From Alphaproteobacteria bacterium (GTDB lineage Bacteria; Pseudomonadota; Alphaproteobacteria; UBA9219), in contig JAQVZU010000008.1 of the NCBI GenBank assembly GCA_028708035.1, forward strand, positions 1 to 38,630: a DNA stretch of 38,630 bases, written 5' to 3'. This document shows, piece by piece, positions 25,262-34,263 of the stretch (the stretch's first letter is position 1; each line of letters begins with the position of its first letter). Under the pieces are notes generated by a model. That model saw nothing but the letters and a program-made list of their open reading frames with translations. It searched no databases and had not been told where the DNA came from. A program made the position numbers and the translations under genes.

Positions 25262-26311
25262 ATGAAACTCGAAAAAGCTTCGCTCATTCAAAGCCTCCCT
25301 GCTTCCGAGAGCATCTGGCGCGCGGGAGATTGGGTCGAAGTGCGTTCGCTTGCCGAAATTCTCGGCAGGCTTGATGATCGCGACTCGCTGGAATCCATGC
25401 CCTTCATGCCCGAAATGATCCCCTGTTGCGGGCAGCGTTTTCGTATTCTCAAAGTGGCTCACAAAACCTGCGATTCCACGGGTTGGGAATATCTGCGGGC
25501 GATGAAAGACGCTGTCCACCTCGATCTGCGATGCAACGGCCTGCATCATGGAGGCTGTCAGGCGGGATGTCTCTTTTTTTGGAAAACGGCTTGGCTACGC
25601 AAAGTCGACGGGCCGCATCCCCTAGGCTGGCCCGAACAGGAAGTTGATGATGCGGCCTCAAGCGAAGCGATCGAAAAGCTTTGTTGCGTTCGCGACGGCG
25701 ATGAAGCCTGCTATCGCTGTCAGGCGACTGAACTTAAAAGGGCTTCGACACCGATTAATCCATGGGACTTGTCTCAATATGTCAAAGACCTGAAAACAGG
25801 TAACGTCTCGTTCGCCGATTTTGTGCGCTATGGCGTCCTTGCGCTCCTGAAAACGGTAAAGGTCAGCCTTACCGCCACAAGAGGCAGGTTCAAAAAACGG
25901 CTTTGCGATTGCCCAACATCAAACGGAAAAACAGCCCCCGGCACCGCGCTTGACCTTAAGGCTGGTGACCAAGTCCGCATCAAGACATGGCCGGAAATCT
26001 TAACGACGCTCGACGAAGAACGCCGCCATGCGGGCCTTCTTTTCGATCCGGATATGGTTCAGTACTGCGGAACCACTCGCGAGGTCGCGCGCCGCGTCGA
26101 GCGCATCATTGACGAAAAGACCGGGAAAATGGTGCACTTCTCGACAAGTAGCGTCATCCTTGAAGGCGTGGCCTGCACGGGCCTTAACTGCCGAACGCGG
26201 CTTTTTTGCACAAGAGGCCAATGTAGCTTCTGGCGCGAAGCCTGGCTCGAAAAAGTCGTAGCCGACGATCTTCCGCCTCGGCCCGAGGCTCAAGAAACGC
26301 AGGATAAGTGA
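25262..26311 (+). CDS. Cys-rich protein with a duplicated domain, function unknown
   Basis: A 349-residue protein built of two related units. Unit 1 (about 20-115): GDWVEVRSLAEILGRLDD, PFMPEMIPCCGQRFRI, then CNGLHHGGCQAGCLFFWKTA. Unit 2 (about 235-340): GDQVRIKTWPEILTTLDE, DPDMVQYCGTTREV, then CTGLNCRTRLFCTRGQCSFW. The shared pattern is GD.V.I...EIL..LD, a Cys in (Y/C)CG, and a Cys cluster before FW(K/R)(T/E)AWL, so a metal site or disulfide per unit is possible. I know this domain only as a conserved hypothetical protein in several phyla. ATG 25262 starts the first unit cleanly; GTG 25220 would add 14 residues. It is single and uncoupled. Confidence 0.7.
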   Translation: MKLEKASLIQSLPASESIWRAGDWVEVRSLAEILGRLDDRDSLESMPFMPEMIPCCGQRFRILKVAHKTCDSTGWEYLRAMKDAVHLDLRCNGLHHGGCQAGCLFFWKTAWLRKVDGPHPLGWPEQEVDDAASSEAIEKLCCVRDGDEACYRCQATELKRASTPINPWDLSQYVKDLKTGNVSFADFVRYGVLALLKTVKVSLTATRGRFKKRLCDCPTSNGKTAPGTALDLKAGDQVRIKTWPEILTTLDEERRHAGLLFDPDMVQYCGTTREVARRVERIIDEKTGKMVHFSTSSVILEGVACTGLNCRTRLFCTRGQCSFWREAWLEKVVADDLPPRPEAQETQDK

Positions 26312-26321
26312 TTTTCGAAGT

Positions 26322-26720
26322 CTATTTCTTGCCGTTGTTTTTGACCCAAGCTGAATATCCGCCCTCGAGATTAACAAGGTTCTTGAATCCTTTTTGGCGA
26401 AGAAGCTGTACGGCCATCGCGCTCCGCCCGCCAGAATGACAGTAAACCACGATTTCCTTATCCTTGGGCAATTCGACATAACGTCTTTCCAAGTCACCCA
26501 GAGGAATCAAAACCGCATTGTCGATATGCCCCTCCGCATATTCATTCGGCTGCCGAACATCTAAAAAAAACACGGGCTTTTTCTCCGAAACCGCTGCACC
26601 AATATCCTGCGTATTGACTGACGCTTCAACATTCTGAGCGCCCGCTCTGGGCGAACCTGCCATCGAAAAAATTCCGATGCATAGCGCAATAAGAAGACGA
26701 TACGTATAAGTACTGCGCAT
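26322..26720 (-). CDS. exported rhodanese-domain protein
   Basis: A 132-residue protein. A signal peptide (RLLIALCIGIFSMAGSPRAG) ends before about residue 29. A single rhodanese domain carries VFFLDVRQPNEYAEGHIDNA and the active-site loop VVYCHSGGRSAMAVQLL, with the catalytic Cys in YCHSGGRS. It ends EGGYSAWVKNNGKK. It would act as a periplasmic sulfurtransferase or persulfide-handling protein. Start 26720 has GGAGGAG before it; the ATG at 26735 lies too close to that site. It converges on the Cys-rich gene, and 48 bases separate it from the scpB stop. Confidence 0.85.
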   Translation of the reverse strand: MRSTYTYRLLIALCIGIFSMAGSPRAGAQNVEASVNTQDIGAAVSEKKPVFFLDVRQPNEYAEGHIDNAVLIPLGDLERRYVELPKDKEIVVYCHSGGRSAMAVQLLRQKGFKNLVNLEGGYSAWVKNNGKK

Positions 26721-26783
26721 GGAACTCTCCTCCAAACCGGGAATGTTTAAGAATACCGCGACGATACGTTGTCCAGCAAGAAG

Positions 26784-27449
26784 TTATTCATGCGGAAAAA
26801 CCGGTGACGCTTCTTCCGTTTCCGGCTCGTCCTTGATCCATTGTCCGAATTCTTCTTCCTCGTTGGAGACGGGGTCATCCGTTGCGGAGTTCTGCTCGCG
26901 CGGGAGGTCGGTAAGGACAGGGCGGGCGTCCAATAGCCCTGCGGCTTTCAACTCGTCAAGGCCCGGAAGGTCTTTAAGGGATTCCAGATTGAAGTGGCTT
27001 AAAAATTCAGGAGTCGTGTGCCACGTTAAGGGACGCCCCGGCGTGTCACGGCGCTTGCCCGGCCTGATCCAGCCAAGTTCAAGCAGAATGTCGAGGGTAC
27101 CTTTGCTGGTTTCGACGCCGCGGATGCTTTCAATATCACCGCGCGTAAGAGGCTGGTGGTAGGCAATGATGGCCAAGACTTCGGCTGCCGCGCGCGGAAG
27201 TTTGCGGCGCGGCTGGCGCGTGATCTTCATGCTGGGCGCGAGGTCAGGGGCTGTGCGGAACGTCCATTGGCCGTCGATTTCGACAAGGTTGACTCCTCTG
27301 CCCTCATACTGTTTTTTCAGGTCCTGAAGGATTTCGAGGATGTTCACGCCTTCGGGAAGCTGGCGCTGGAGCAGGTCCAGCGTCACAGGCTCGGAACTTG
27401 CAAAGATGACGGCCTCCAAGAGGCGCATTTCGGGGGTCATATTGGTCAT
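26784..27449 (-). CDS. scpB: segregation and condensation protein B
   Basis: ScpB is a winged-helix partner of ScpA in the SMC-ScpAB condensin. The 221 residues include the first wing (MRLLEAVIFASSEPVTLDLL) and the second (PRAAAEVLAIIAYHQPLTRG, IESIRGVETSKGTLDILLEL), then GKRRDTPGRPLTWHTTPEFL. An acidic tail follows, EEEEFGQWIKDEPE. ScpB can be 190-240 residues, so the length fits. It lies 28 bases after scpA on the same strand, the usual operon. Confidence 0.92.
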   Translation of the reverse strand: MTNMTPEMRLLEAVIFASSEPVTLDLLQRQLPEGVNILEILQDLKKQYEGRGVNLVEIDGQWTFRTAPDLAPSMKITRQPRRKLPRAAAEVLAIIAYHQPLTRGDIESIRGVETSKGTLDILLELGWIRPGKRRDTPGRPLTWHTTPEFLSHFNLESLKDLPGLDELKAAGLLDARPVLTDLPREQNSATDDPVSNEEEEFGQWIKDEPETEEASPVFPHE

Positions 27450-27477
27450 AAGATTCTCATGGGATGCTTTGGGTCAC

Positions 27478-28278
27478 TCATACGTGGCCGTCCTCTTTTT
27501 TTTCACGGCGGCGAACATAGATCGGCTGGTATGTTCCGTCTTGGCGAAGTTCAATCTCGCCCGCTTTCGCAAGCTCAAGCGTCGCGGCGAAGGTTGAGGC
27601 TATAGCCGAGCGGACTTCAAGCTCTTCTTCGGCTCCGACGATGTCGGGAAGATAGTTTTGCAGGACACCCCAGTCGGGCATTGTTCCCAACAGATGGCGC
27701 AGGCGCGAGACGCTTTCTTCCAGGCCGTAAAGGCGCGTGCGGACGACGCTGTAGTTTTCGGGCTTCTTTCGACGCGAAGGTGCGCTGAGGGCCACAAGCA
27801 AATCTTGTATCGGAAGGAAGTAAATCGGCTTTTCCTCGATCTCGACGGGCTCGGGGATACCGCGCACGAAAATTTCGGAGCCAAGTTGCGGGCTATCTTG
27901 AATTTGCTTTGCCGCTTTTTGCATGGCTTCGAGTCGCAAGAGTTGAAATTTTAAAGCCTCAGCCATCGCGGCAGGGTTTTCTTCGTCCTGCGGACGTTCG
28001 GGTTCCGGAAGAAGCAGACGCGATTTTAGATATGCGAGATATGCCGCCATGACCAGATAATCGGCGGCGATTTCAAGGCGCAAACGGTGCACTTCAGAGA
28101 TATAAGCAAGATATTGCTCGGCGAGCGGAAGAATTTGGAGCTTTGCAAGGTCAACTTTTTGGTCGCGCGCAAGCGTAAGCAGAAGATCGATTGGACCTTC
28201 GAAGCCATCAAGCGAGACGACGAGATCGGCGGGTTCTCCATCGCGATCCATAGCTATGTCGTCTGTTTCCAAGCTCAT
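27478..28278 (-). CDS. scpA: segregation and condensation protein A
   Basis: ScpA (266 residues) is the kleisin bridging SMC heads. The N-terminal block LVVSLDGFEGPIDLLLTLAR and DLAKLQILPLAEQYLAYI, then ADYLVMAAYLAYLKSRLLL, is diagnostic. The C-terminal winged helix contains EVRSAIASTFAATLELAKAG and ELRQDGTYQPIYVRRR. ATG 28278 is preferred because of AGCAGGAAC before it and a match to the normal family start; the frame runs upstream to 28389. It is followed by scpB. Confidence 0.92.
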   Translation of the reverse strand: MSLETDDIAMDRDGEPADLVVSLDGFEGPIDLLLTLARDQKVDLAKLQILPLAEQYLAYISEVHRLRLEIAADYLVMAAYLAYLKSRLLLPEPERPQDEENPAAMAEALKFQLLRLEAMQKAAKQIQDSPQLGSEIFVRGIPEPVEIEEKPIYFLPIQDLLVALSAPSRRKKPENYSVVRTRLYGLEESVSRLRHLLGTMPDWGVLQNYLPDIVGAEEELEVRSAIASTFAATLELAKAGEIELRQDGTYQPIYVRRREKKEDGHV

Positions 28279-28510
28279 GTTCCTGCTCTCTTTTCCCAAA
28301 ATCAGGATTGCGCCGTTAACCTCCCAATCAGCCTCCGGCACCAGACTCCGAAGGGAGGAAATTCTTGCTGACCAGCGCTTGCGCCCCATCCCCGTCTAGA
28401 ATCAAGGGGTAAGCGCGAAGATTATGAAGAATTTGCTTTGAAATCCACGTTTTTGTAGAAGGTTCTTTGAGCCCTTGACGAAAAGAGTCTTTTGCCGCGC
28501 GATGCACGGC

Positions 28511-28540
28511 GATGGATTCCCACTTTCGCGGGAATGACGA
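28511..28540. repeat. REP-like element
   Basis: GATGGATTCCCACTTTCGCG with stem ATTCCC/GGGAAT, then GACGA. It is a diverged member of the window's REP family and lies in the gap upstream of the prepilin peptidase. Its translation would give a spurious extension to that protein. Confidence 0.65.
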
Positions 28541-28587
28541 CTGTCTTCACGGGCCTTTTTATAATAGTTGAGATCTATCTCGTCCCC

Positions 28588-29361
28588 ATGCACAGTCCAG
28601 ATCATCACGTTATTGCCAATCTCCTTCATTTGCTGACCGGGGGAGGCGTGGGGCTAATTGCGGCAAGTTTCGCCATGTCTTTCGGGTCACGCTCGGCAGA
28701 CAGGATGCCGGGGGAAAGCCGCATGCCTCTGTGCGTTTATTGCTCGCGGCCCTTTACCTGGCAGGAAGCGACACCGCTTATTGGGTGGCTTTTAAGGCCG
28801 GAGACGAGAGCGCTTGCGTGCCCTTGCGGGCTGAAGACCGGCTTATGGCAACAGCCTGTGGCCGAGATAGCCGGGTTTCTGCTCGGTATGATTGCAATGT
28901 ATTTTCAGGACTGGTCTTGGCCCGCCCTGCCTTTGTGCATCGGAATGGGACTTTTACCGGCTATTGCGCTGATCGATTTTCATTTCAGGATCATTCCGGA
29001 CGAACTCAATGCGCTTCTCGGCGCGTGCGGACTTTGGTTTATTTTTTCGCGCAGCGAAGATTTCTATATGGGAATGATTTCGTCGGCGCTTCTTTTGCTG
29101 CTTGGGCTTTTTTTCGCGCTCGTTTACAGCAAATGGCGAGGTCGCGAGATGCTGGGATTGGGGGACGTGAAGTTTTTCGCGGCCGCGGGCTTTTGGCTGC
29201 ATCCGCATACGACAGCAACGTTTCTTGCTTTGGGAGGAGCGTTCGGCATCCTTTTTAACCTCATATGGAGCCGGATCAGCGACGAGAAGGAGTTTCCATT
29301 TGCTCCTGCGCTTTGTCTCTCGTTGGCGCTTTGCGTGATTTACAGGCTGATCTGGACATGA
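28588..29361 (+). CDS. prepilin peptidase (type IV, A24 family)
   Basis: A 257-residue membrane protein that would cleave and methylate prepilins. Cys49/Cys52 (CVYC) and Cys78/Cys80 (CPC) form the usual metal-binding pair of cysteine motifs in the cytoplasmic loop. Aspartates Asp130 (LIDFHFRIIPDELN) and Asp193 (LGLGDVKFF) are the expected catalytic pair. Several hydrophobic helices surround them. ATG 28588 avoids translating the REP element upstream. Its TGA overlaps murJ's ATG (ATGA), so the two are co-translated, an unusual pairing. No other pilus gene lies in the window. PilD versus TadV type cannot be decided. Confidence 0.8.
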   Translation: MHSPDHHVIANLLHLLTGGGVGLIAASFAMSFGSRSADRMPGESRMPLCVYCSRPFTWQEATPLIGWLLRPETRALACPCGLKTGLWQQPVAEIAGFLLGMIAMYFQDWSWPALPLCIGMGLLPAIALIDFHFRIIPDELNALLGACGLWFIFSRSEDFYMGMISSALLLLLGLFFALVYSKWRGREMLGLGDVKFFAAAGFWLHPHTTATFLALGGAFGILFNLIWSRISDEKEFPFAPALCLSLALCVIYRLIWT

Positions 29362-30914
29362 ATCCTGGATTTGCAAAATCGCTCTTTACGGTCAGCAGCC
29401 TTACGATCGTCAGCCGCATCGGCGGATTTATCCGGGACTCTTTGACAGCGGTCTTTTTAGGCGCAGGGCCGGTGGCGGACGCTTTTTTCGTCGCGCAGAG
29501 GCTGCCCAACCTGTTTCGCAGCCTGTTCGCAGAGGGCGCGTTTTCGGCAGCGTTTGTGCCTCTTTACACCTCCGAGCAGGAACGGCATGGAGATGAGGCC
29601 GCTCAGGAGTTCGCAGGGCAGGCATTAATGCTTCTCTTGGCCGCACTGGTGCCTTTTTCCGTACTGGTGATGATGTTCATGCCTTATGTGATGCGGGCTC
29701 TTGCGCCGGGGTTCGAGGACGAACCGGAGAAGTTCAGGCTTGCCGTGGATTTCAGTACCATCACGTTCCCTTACCTGGCGCTTATCTCGGTGACGGCTTT
29801 GCAGACGGGGGTGCTAAATGCACGTGGAAGGTTTGGCCCCGGAGCGGCGGCCCCGATTGCATTCAACATTGTCCTGATTCTCGGACTATTCGCGGCGCAC
29901 CTGTTTGAATGGCATGTGGGGTACACGCTGGCTTGGGCGGTGACGATTTCAGGCGTCGTGCAGTGCCTTTGGTTAGCAGTCAGCTGCGCGAGAGCGCGAG
30001 CGTCAATACCGCTTTTGAAGCCGAGCCTCGGCGAGGCCAGCGCAAAGCTTTTTCGGCGCATCGGACCGGGAGCGGTGGGCGCTGGGGCGGCGCAGATAAA
30101 CCTGCTGATTTCAACCATTCTGGCTTCAACGCTGCCAACCGGAGCTGTGTCCTATCTGTTTTATGCGGACAGGCTTAACCAGTTGCCGTTGGGCGTTGTC
30201 GGGATCGCGGTGGCGACGACGCTTTTGCCCCTGCTCTCACGGTATGTGGAGCAAGGAGACGACGACAAAATTCGGCATTACAACACGAGGGCTATCGAGT
30301 TCTGTTTTTTGCTCGGGCTGCCTGCGATGATCGGGCTGATTGTCGCGGCGAAGCCAATCATCGAAACGCTGTTTCAGCATGGAGCATTCAAGGCGGAAGA
30401 CACTGCGGCAACGGTCGAGGCATTGCAGGCTTATGCGCTTGGCATTCCGGGATTTCTGCTTGTGAAGGTATTCGCGGCGGACTTCTTCGCGCGGCACGAT
30501 ACCAAAACGCCCGTCAAGGCCGCTGTCGTGTCCATGGGGGTCAACGTCCTGCTTTCGGCAGCGCTGCTGCTTCCGCTGCAGCACATCGGGATTGCGCTCG
30601 CCAACAGCATTGCGGTGAACCTTAACGCGGGGCTGCATTACCATCATTTGAAAAAGAGAAACTTTCCTATCGGAACGGCGGATCTCCCGAAGAGCATGCT
30701 TAAAATCCTTCTGAGCGCTGCGGTCATGGCGGGCGTTTGCTGGGCTCTCGTGAAGGGATGGGATGCGATGGCGTTCGCGAACCTGATGCAGAAGGTTTCG
30801 GCGCTGGGAGTTTTGATCGGGATCAGCGGACTCGTTTATGCTGTAGCGCTACATACGACAGGTGCTGTGAGAATTCAGGATGTTAAGGATATTCTGAATC
30901 GGAAGAGCGCTTAG
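29358..30914 (+). CDS. murJ: lipid II flippase MurJ
   Basis: MurJ moves lipid II across the inner membrane for peptidoglycan synthesis. The 518-residue protein is very hydrophobic, with about 14 membrane helices. It begins [20 protein letters not shown], then [20 protein letters not shown] and [15 protein letters not shown], the MVF/MurJ signature. Later come [20 protein letters not shown] and [22 protein letters not shown] 29358 overlaps the prepilin peptidase stop by 4 bases; an in-frame start at 29265 lies inside that gene and adds no family residues. Confidence 0.94.
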   Translation: MNPGFAKSLFTVSSLTIVSRIGGFIRDSLTAVFLGAGPVADAFFVAQRLPNLFRSLFAEGAFSAAFVPLYTSEQERHGDEAAQEFAGQALMLLLAALVPFSVLVMMFMPYVMRALAPGFEDEPEKFRLAVDFSTITFPYLALISVTALQTGVLNARGRFGPGAAAPIAFNIVLILGLFAAHLFEWHVGYTLAWAVTISGVVQCLWLAVSCARARASIPLLKPSLGEASAKLFRRIGPGAVGAGAAQINLLISTILASTLPTGAVSYLFYADRLNQLPLGVVGIAVATTLLPLLSRYVEQGDDDKIRHYNTRAIEFCFLLGLPAMIGLIVAAKPIIETLFQHGAFKAEDTAATVEALQAYALGIPGFLLVKVFAADFFARHDTKTPVKAAVVSMGVNVLLSAALLLPLQHIGIALANSIAVNLNAGLHYHHLKKRNFPIGTADLPKSMLKILLSAAVMAGVCWALVKGWDAMAFANLMQKVSALGVLIGISGLVYAVALHTTGAVRIQDVKDILNRKSA

Positions 30915-30965
30915 AGCGAGATTTTTCCAAGCAGCTTCTTAAAATAGTTAAAATATTAATACGGG

Positions 30966-30994
30966 TTGATAAATGCCCGCTTCAAGTTTATAGT
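30966..30994 (+). promoter_or_regulatory. sigma70-type promoter for nrdR
   Basis: TTGATA (30966-30971) and TATAGT (30989-30994) are separated by exactly 17 bases, 39 bases upstream of the nrdR ATG. Confidence 0.6.
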
Positions 30995-31033
30995 TTCCAG
31001 TGCGTAACAAAATTCCAGGCCACAGGACTCATC

Positions 31034-31492
31034 ATGCGGTGCCCCTTTTGCGGTGCTGACGATACGCAGGTCAAAGACAGTCGTCCGACCGAGGATAATG
31101 CCGCGATAAGACGGCGCCGGTTCTGCGTTAAGTGCGATGCACGCTTCACGACTTTCGAGCGCGTCCAACTCCGTGAAATGATGGTGGTTAAGCGTAATGG
31201 CAATAAAGAGCTTTTTGATCGCGAGAAGCTTCTGCGCTCAATGAAAGTCGCGTTGCGCAAGCGCCCTGTCGACGACGAACGCATCGAACAGGCCATCAAC
31301 GCCGTCGTCCGGCAACTCGAATCACTTGGCGAAGGCGAAATCAGCGCCTCGGATATTGGGGAACACGTCATGGAAGCGCTGCGCAAGCTGGATCATGTCG
31401 CCTATGTCCGGTATGCGTCCGTGTATAAGGACTTTCACTCCCCGGGCGATTTCGAAGAATTCGTCGACACGCTCAAGAAAGAAAAGGTATAA
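31034..31492 (+). CDS. nrdR: transcriptional repressor NrdR
   Basis: NrdR represses ribonucleotide reductase genes and senses nucleotides. The 152 residues comprise a zinc ribbon (Cys3, Cys6, Cys31, Cys34: [10 protein letters not shown] and [14 protein letters not shown]) and an ATP-cone (about 46-136, [38 protein letters not shown]). It leads the group nrdR-ribE-hemW with a good promoter upstream. No NrdR box was searched for reliably in this window. Confidence 0.95.
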   Translation: MRCPFCGADDTQVKDSRPTEDNAAIRRRRFCVKCDARFTTFERVQLREMMVVKRNGNKELFDREKLLRSMKVALRKRPVDDERIEQAINAVVRQLESLGEGEISASDIGEHVMEALRKLDHVAYVRYASVYKDFHSPGDFEEFVDTLKKEKV

Positions 31493-31530
31493 TTAAGAAT
31501 CTTTATCTCTCCTTCAGAGACAGGTTCTTA

Positions 31531-32130
31531 ATGTTTACAGGGATTGTTCAGGATACCGGAACGGTCGTCGAGGTCACCAAAAACGGCGATTGGACGTTAA
31601 AAATCAAAGCCAGCAAGCTGTCGCTGCTTAACATGCCAGTCGGCGCGTCAATAGCGTGCTCGGGTGTTTGTCTCACTATTATTGCCAAAACATACAACAC
31701 GTTTACGGTTCAATGCTCTGCCGAAACGCTGAGCAAGACAACGATCATGAACTGGCAGCCAGACACCGTCATCAACCTTGAGCCGCCTTTACGCCTCGGG
31801 GACGATCTTGGCGGCCATATGGTCACAGGCCACGTTGACGGGGTGGCCTTCGTCGCGGCAAAGAAAAAAATCGGCGACAGCATCAGCTTCCAGTTCGATG
31901 CTCCGCATGAGTTGTCGCGCTTTCTGGCCCCGAAAGGCTCGGTCGCCATAGATGGCGTCTCTTTGACAGTTAACGGAGTCGATCACGCGCTCTTTAAAGT
32001 CAACATTATTCCTCATACCCAAAGTGTGACGACGCTTGGCAAGCTTTCGGTCGGCGATGCGGTTAATCTCGAGGCCGACATTCTCGCTCGCTATGCCGAG
32101 CGGCTTCTTCATGCGAAGCTCGATGACTAA
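31531..32130 (+). CDS. ribE: riboflavin synthase alpha chain
   Basis: The enzyme dismutates two lumazines into riboflavin. The 199 residues show the duplicated lumazine-binding barrel: MFTGIVQDTGTVVEV in the first half and GGHMVTGHVDGVAFVAA in the second, with KGSVAIDGVSLTVNGVD. It is 38 bases after nrdR. The ribD gene often found between them is absent here. Confidence 0.94.
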   Translation: MFTGIVQDTGTVVEVTKNGDWTLKIKASKLSLLNMPVGASIACSGVCLTIIAKTYNTFTVQCSAETLSKTTIMNWQPDTVINLEPPLRLGDDLGGHMVTGHVDGVAFVAAKKKIGDSISFQFDAPHELSRFLAPKGSVAIDGVSLTVNGVDHALFKVNIIPHTQSVTTLGKLSVGDAVNLEADILARYAERLLHAKLDD

Positions 32131-32163
32131 GACGCCGGTTCGCCGAGGCCAGAAGCATAAGAA

Positions 32164-33363
32164 ATGCTAGCGATTTATATCCATTGGCCTTTCTGCATCT
32201 CAAAATGCCCCTATTGCGACTTCAACTCCCATGTCGGCGACATGGCAGATCAGGAAAAATGGCGCGCCGCATACCGCAAAGAACTTGAGTTCTACGCAAG
32301 CAGGCTTGCCCCCACTCCCATAACTTCCGTTTTCTTCGGCGGCGGCACGCCTTCGCTTATGGAACCGCATACTGTTTCTTCGGTTCTCGATGATATCGCT
32401 CGCCTGTGGTCGGTCGCGCCAGACGTGGAAATCACGATGGAAGCCAACCCCTCCTCCGTCGAGGCGGACAAATTCAGCGCTTTCCGGTCTGCGGGAGTCA
32501 ACCGCCTTTCGCTCGGAATCCAATCGCTGAATGACGATGCCTTAAAGTTTTTTGGCCGGGCTCACGGCGCAGCCGAAGCCAAAGCCGCCCTGGCGCTCGC
32601 GCAAAAGTATTTTGAGAGAACCTCTTTCGACTTGATCTACAGCTATAGAGGCCAAACGCTCGATGCCTGGAAACGTGAACTGGCCGAAGCTTTGTCTATG
32701 GGAGAAGGCCACATCTCGCTCTACCAATTGACAATAGAACCTCACACGCAATTCGCAGTTCGAATGAAAAAAGGGGAGTCGCTCTCCTGCTCCGATGAAA
32801 CAGCCGCCGAGATGTTCGAAGTCACGCAAGAGAGGACTGAAGCAGCCGGATTTCCCGCCTATGAAATCTCAAACCATGCGAGGCCCGGTCAGGAATGCCG
32901 CCATAATCTCGCTTATTGGCGTTATGAGGATTACATCGGCATCGGTCCCGGCGCGCATGGAAGATACCGTATCGGCAAGGACCGCCATGCCGTGGAAAAC
33001 CGCCGCGCCCCGGATGCATGGCTCAGACAGGTCGCAAAGGCCGAACGCGGGGAGCAACTTGACGAAATCCTCGACCTTTCTACAGCGATGCGCGAAGCCG
33101 TCCTGATGGGGCTTCGCCTGACGGAAGGCATCGATCTTAGGGCATGGAAGACGAAGTTCAATTTTCCTTTGGTGGAAGAGAACGCTTTGTTTCTCCATCA
33201 TCATCCCCGCGAAGTCGGAGATAGCGCTTCCTTCCTGTCATCGTCAAAAATCGCCCGCCTTTGCTCCGAAGGCCTTCTCGAACGCAACGAAAAAGCCCTG
33301 CAGGCGACCCGCGCAGGGCTTGAGAAATTGAATGCCATTCTGAGCTATCTTCTTACGCCTTAG
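32164..33363 (+). CDS. hemW: radical SAM heme chaperone HemW
   Basis: HemW is a radical-SAM protein that transfers heme. The 399 residues begin MLAIYIHWPFCISKCPYCDF, with the 4Fe-4S motif Cys11, Cys15, Cys18. SVFFGGGTPSLM, RLSLGIQSLNDDALKFFGR and ISLYQLTIEPHTQF follow, as does a HemN C-terminal domain (NLAYWRYEDYIGIGPGAHGR). The CxxxCxxC spacing with no extra downstream Cys fits HemW rather than HemN. The last 11 bases overlap the convergent gene at 33353. Confidence 0.92.
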   Translation: MLAIYIHWPFCISKCPYCDFNSHVGDMADQEKWRAAYRKELEFYASRLAPTPITSVFFGGGTPSLMEPHTVSSVLDDIARLWSVAPDVEITMEANPSSVEADKFSAFRSAGVNRLSLGIQSLNDDALKFFGRAHGAAEAKAALALAQKYFERTSFDLIYSYRGQTLDAWKRELAEALSMGEGHISLYQLTIEPHTQFAVRMKKGESLSCSDETAAEMFEVTQERTEAAGFPAYEISNHARPGQECRHNLAYWRYEDYIGIGPGAHGRYRIGKDRHAVENRRAPDAWLRQVAKAERGEQLDEILDLSTAMREAVLMGLRLTEGIDLRAWKTKFNFPLVEENALFLHHHPREVGDSASFLSSSKIARLCSEGLLERNEKALQATRAGLEKLNAILSYLLTP

Positions 33364-33988
33364 GCTTCATTGTTAGCTCTAGTTCCACTCCTTCGCAATA
33401 ACGCCCCCAACGTTCCCACTCTTTCTTGTTATATCCGGCATTCTTCGCGGTTTGCTGCAAGGTGTTGGGGTCCTTCATATCGCCAAAAGCCGACACCTTG
33501 TTGCCCATTTGCAGGTTCCTTTCCATTATAACTCTCTTTTTGTCATTCGGAAGATATGCCGCATGAACGGGCTTCTTCTTGAACTTTGCTTTGGCGATTT
33601 CATCAAGCATCCGCTTGATTTTGGCTTTCCACGCCAACTCTTTCTGCGAAGCGGGGCGTCGCATTATCGTCGGATTCACGCCCGGTTTAGCTGTCTGTTT
33701 CGGTGTAGAGAACGAAGTAGGAGATGCTGTTTTTAAATTCTGTTTTATTTCTTCCTTGCCCTTATGATCCGGTCCGCCTTTTTCCTTACCGGGCATCGTC
33801 TCGCCAATTTTCTCATAAGCCTTTTCAAGGCTGGCTTTGTTGACCTCAACTTTCGCGCCTTCGGTGGGGCTGTTGAATGTCATATCCTCAACAATGTCCA
33901 GCTTCACACCAAGCTCTCCGGCCTTTCCGGGCAAATTAAGAGAAGCGCCCAGATGCTTTGTCATGTCTTCTTTAGAAACGTCGGCCAT
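33353..33988 (-). CDS. hydrophilic Lys-rich protein of unknown function
   Basis: A 211-residue protein, rich in Lys/Glu/Ala/Asn, without signal or membrane segments. It starts MADVSKEDMTKHLGASLNLP and continues with LDIVEDMTFNSPTEGAKVEV. A disordered basic middle leads to a more compact C-terminus (AGYNKKEWERWGRYCEGVEL). GAGGG precedes ATG 33988. Its 3' end overlaps the hemW 3' end by 11 bases, tail to tail. No family is recognised; it may be lineage-specific. Confidence 0.6.
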   Translation of the reverse strand: MADVSKEDMTKHLGASLNLPGKAGELGVKLDIVEDMTFNSPTEGAKVEVNKASLEKAYEKIGETMPGKEKGGPDHKGKEEIKQNLKTASPTSFSTPKQTAKPGVNPTIMRRPASQKELAWKAKIKRMLDEIAKAKFKKKPVHAAYLPNDKKRVIMERNLQMGNKVSAFGDMKDPNTLQQTAKNAGYNKKEWERWGRYCEGVELELTMKPKA

Positions 33989-34134
33989 GGAAAAGCCCTC
34001 AAAAAATTATTTAGTAAATCTTATCATATTTTCGCTTAATAGCATTAAAGGATGACTAAATCGCGCCGATAGATTGAAAGTAAAAGAAAAATCCGGTTTC
34101 TATGGTTAAACGAAATTACCCATGTTTTGGAGGT

Positions 34135-34168
34135 CGAAAGCCATTAAATTACATCGGGTTGGCTTTCG
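34135..34168. repeat. perfect 9-bp inverted repeat
   Basis: CGAAAGCCA (34135-34143) and TGGCTTTCG (34160-34168) pair with a 16-base loop in the 275-base gap downstream of the exopolysaccharide operon. No T-run follows in either direction, so it is not a standard terminator. A protein-binding site is possible. Confidence 0.45.
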
Positions 34169-34263
34169 TCTCTTGAGGGCTTCTTTTACGCGCGGAATGC
34201 AACTATTTTTGTTGACAAGGGTTGGAACAAAAAATTTTTCAAAAAATCGTCGCTCCGCACCCT

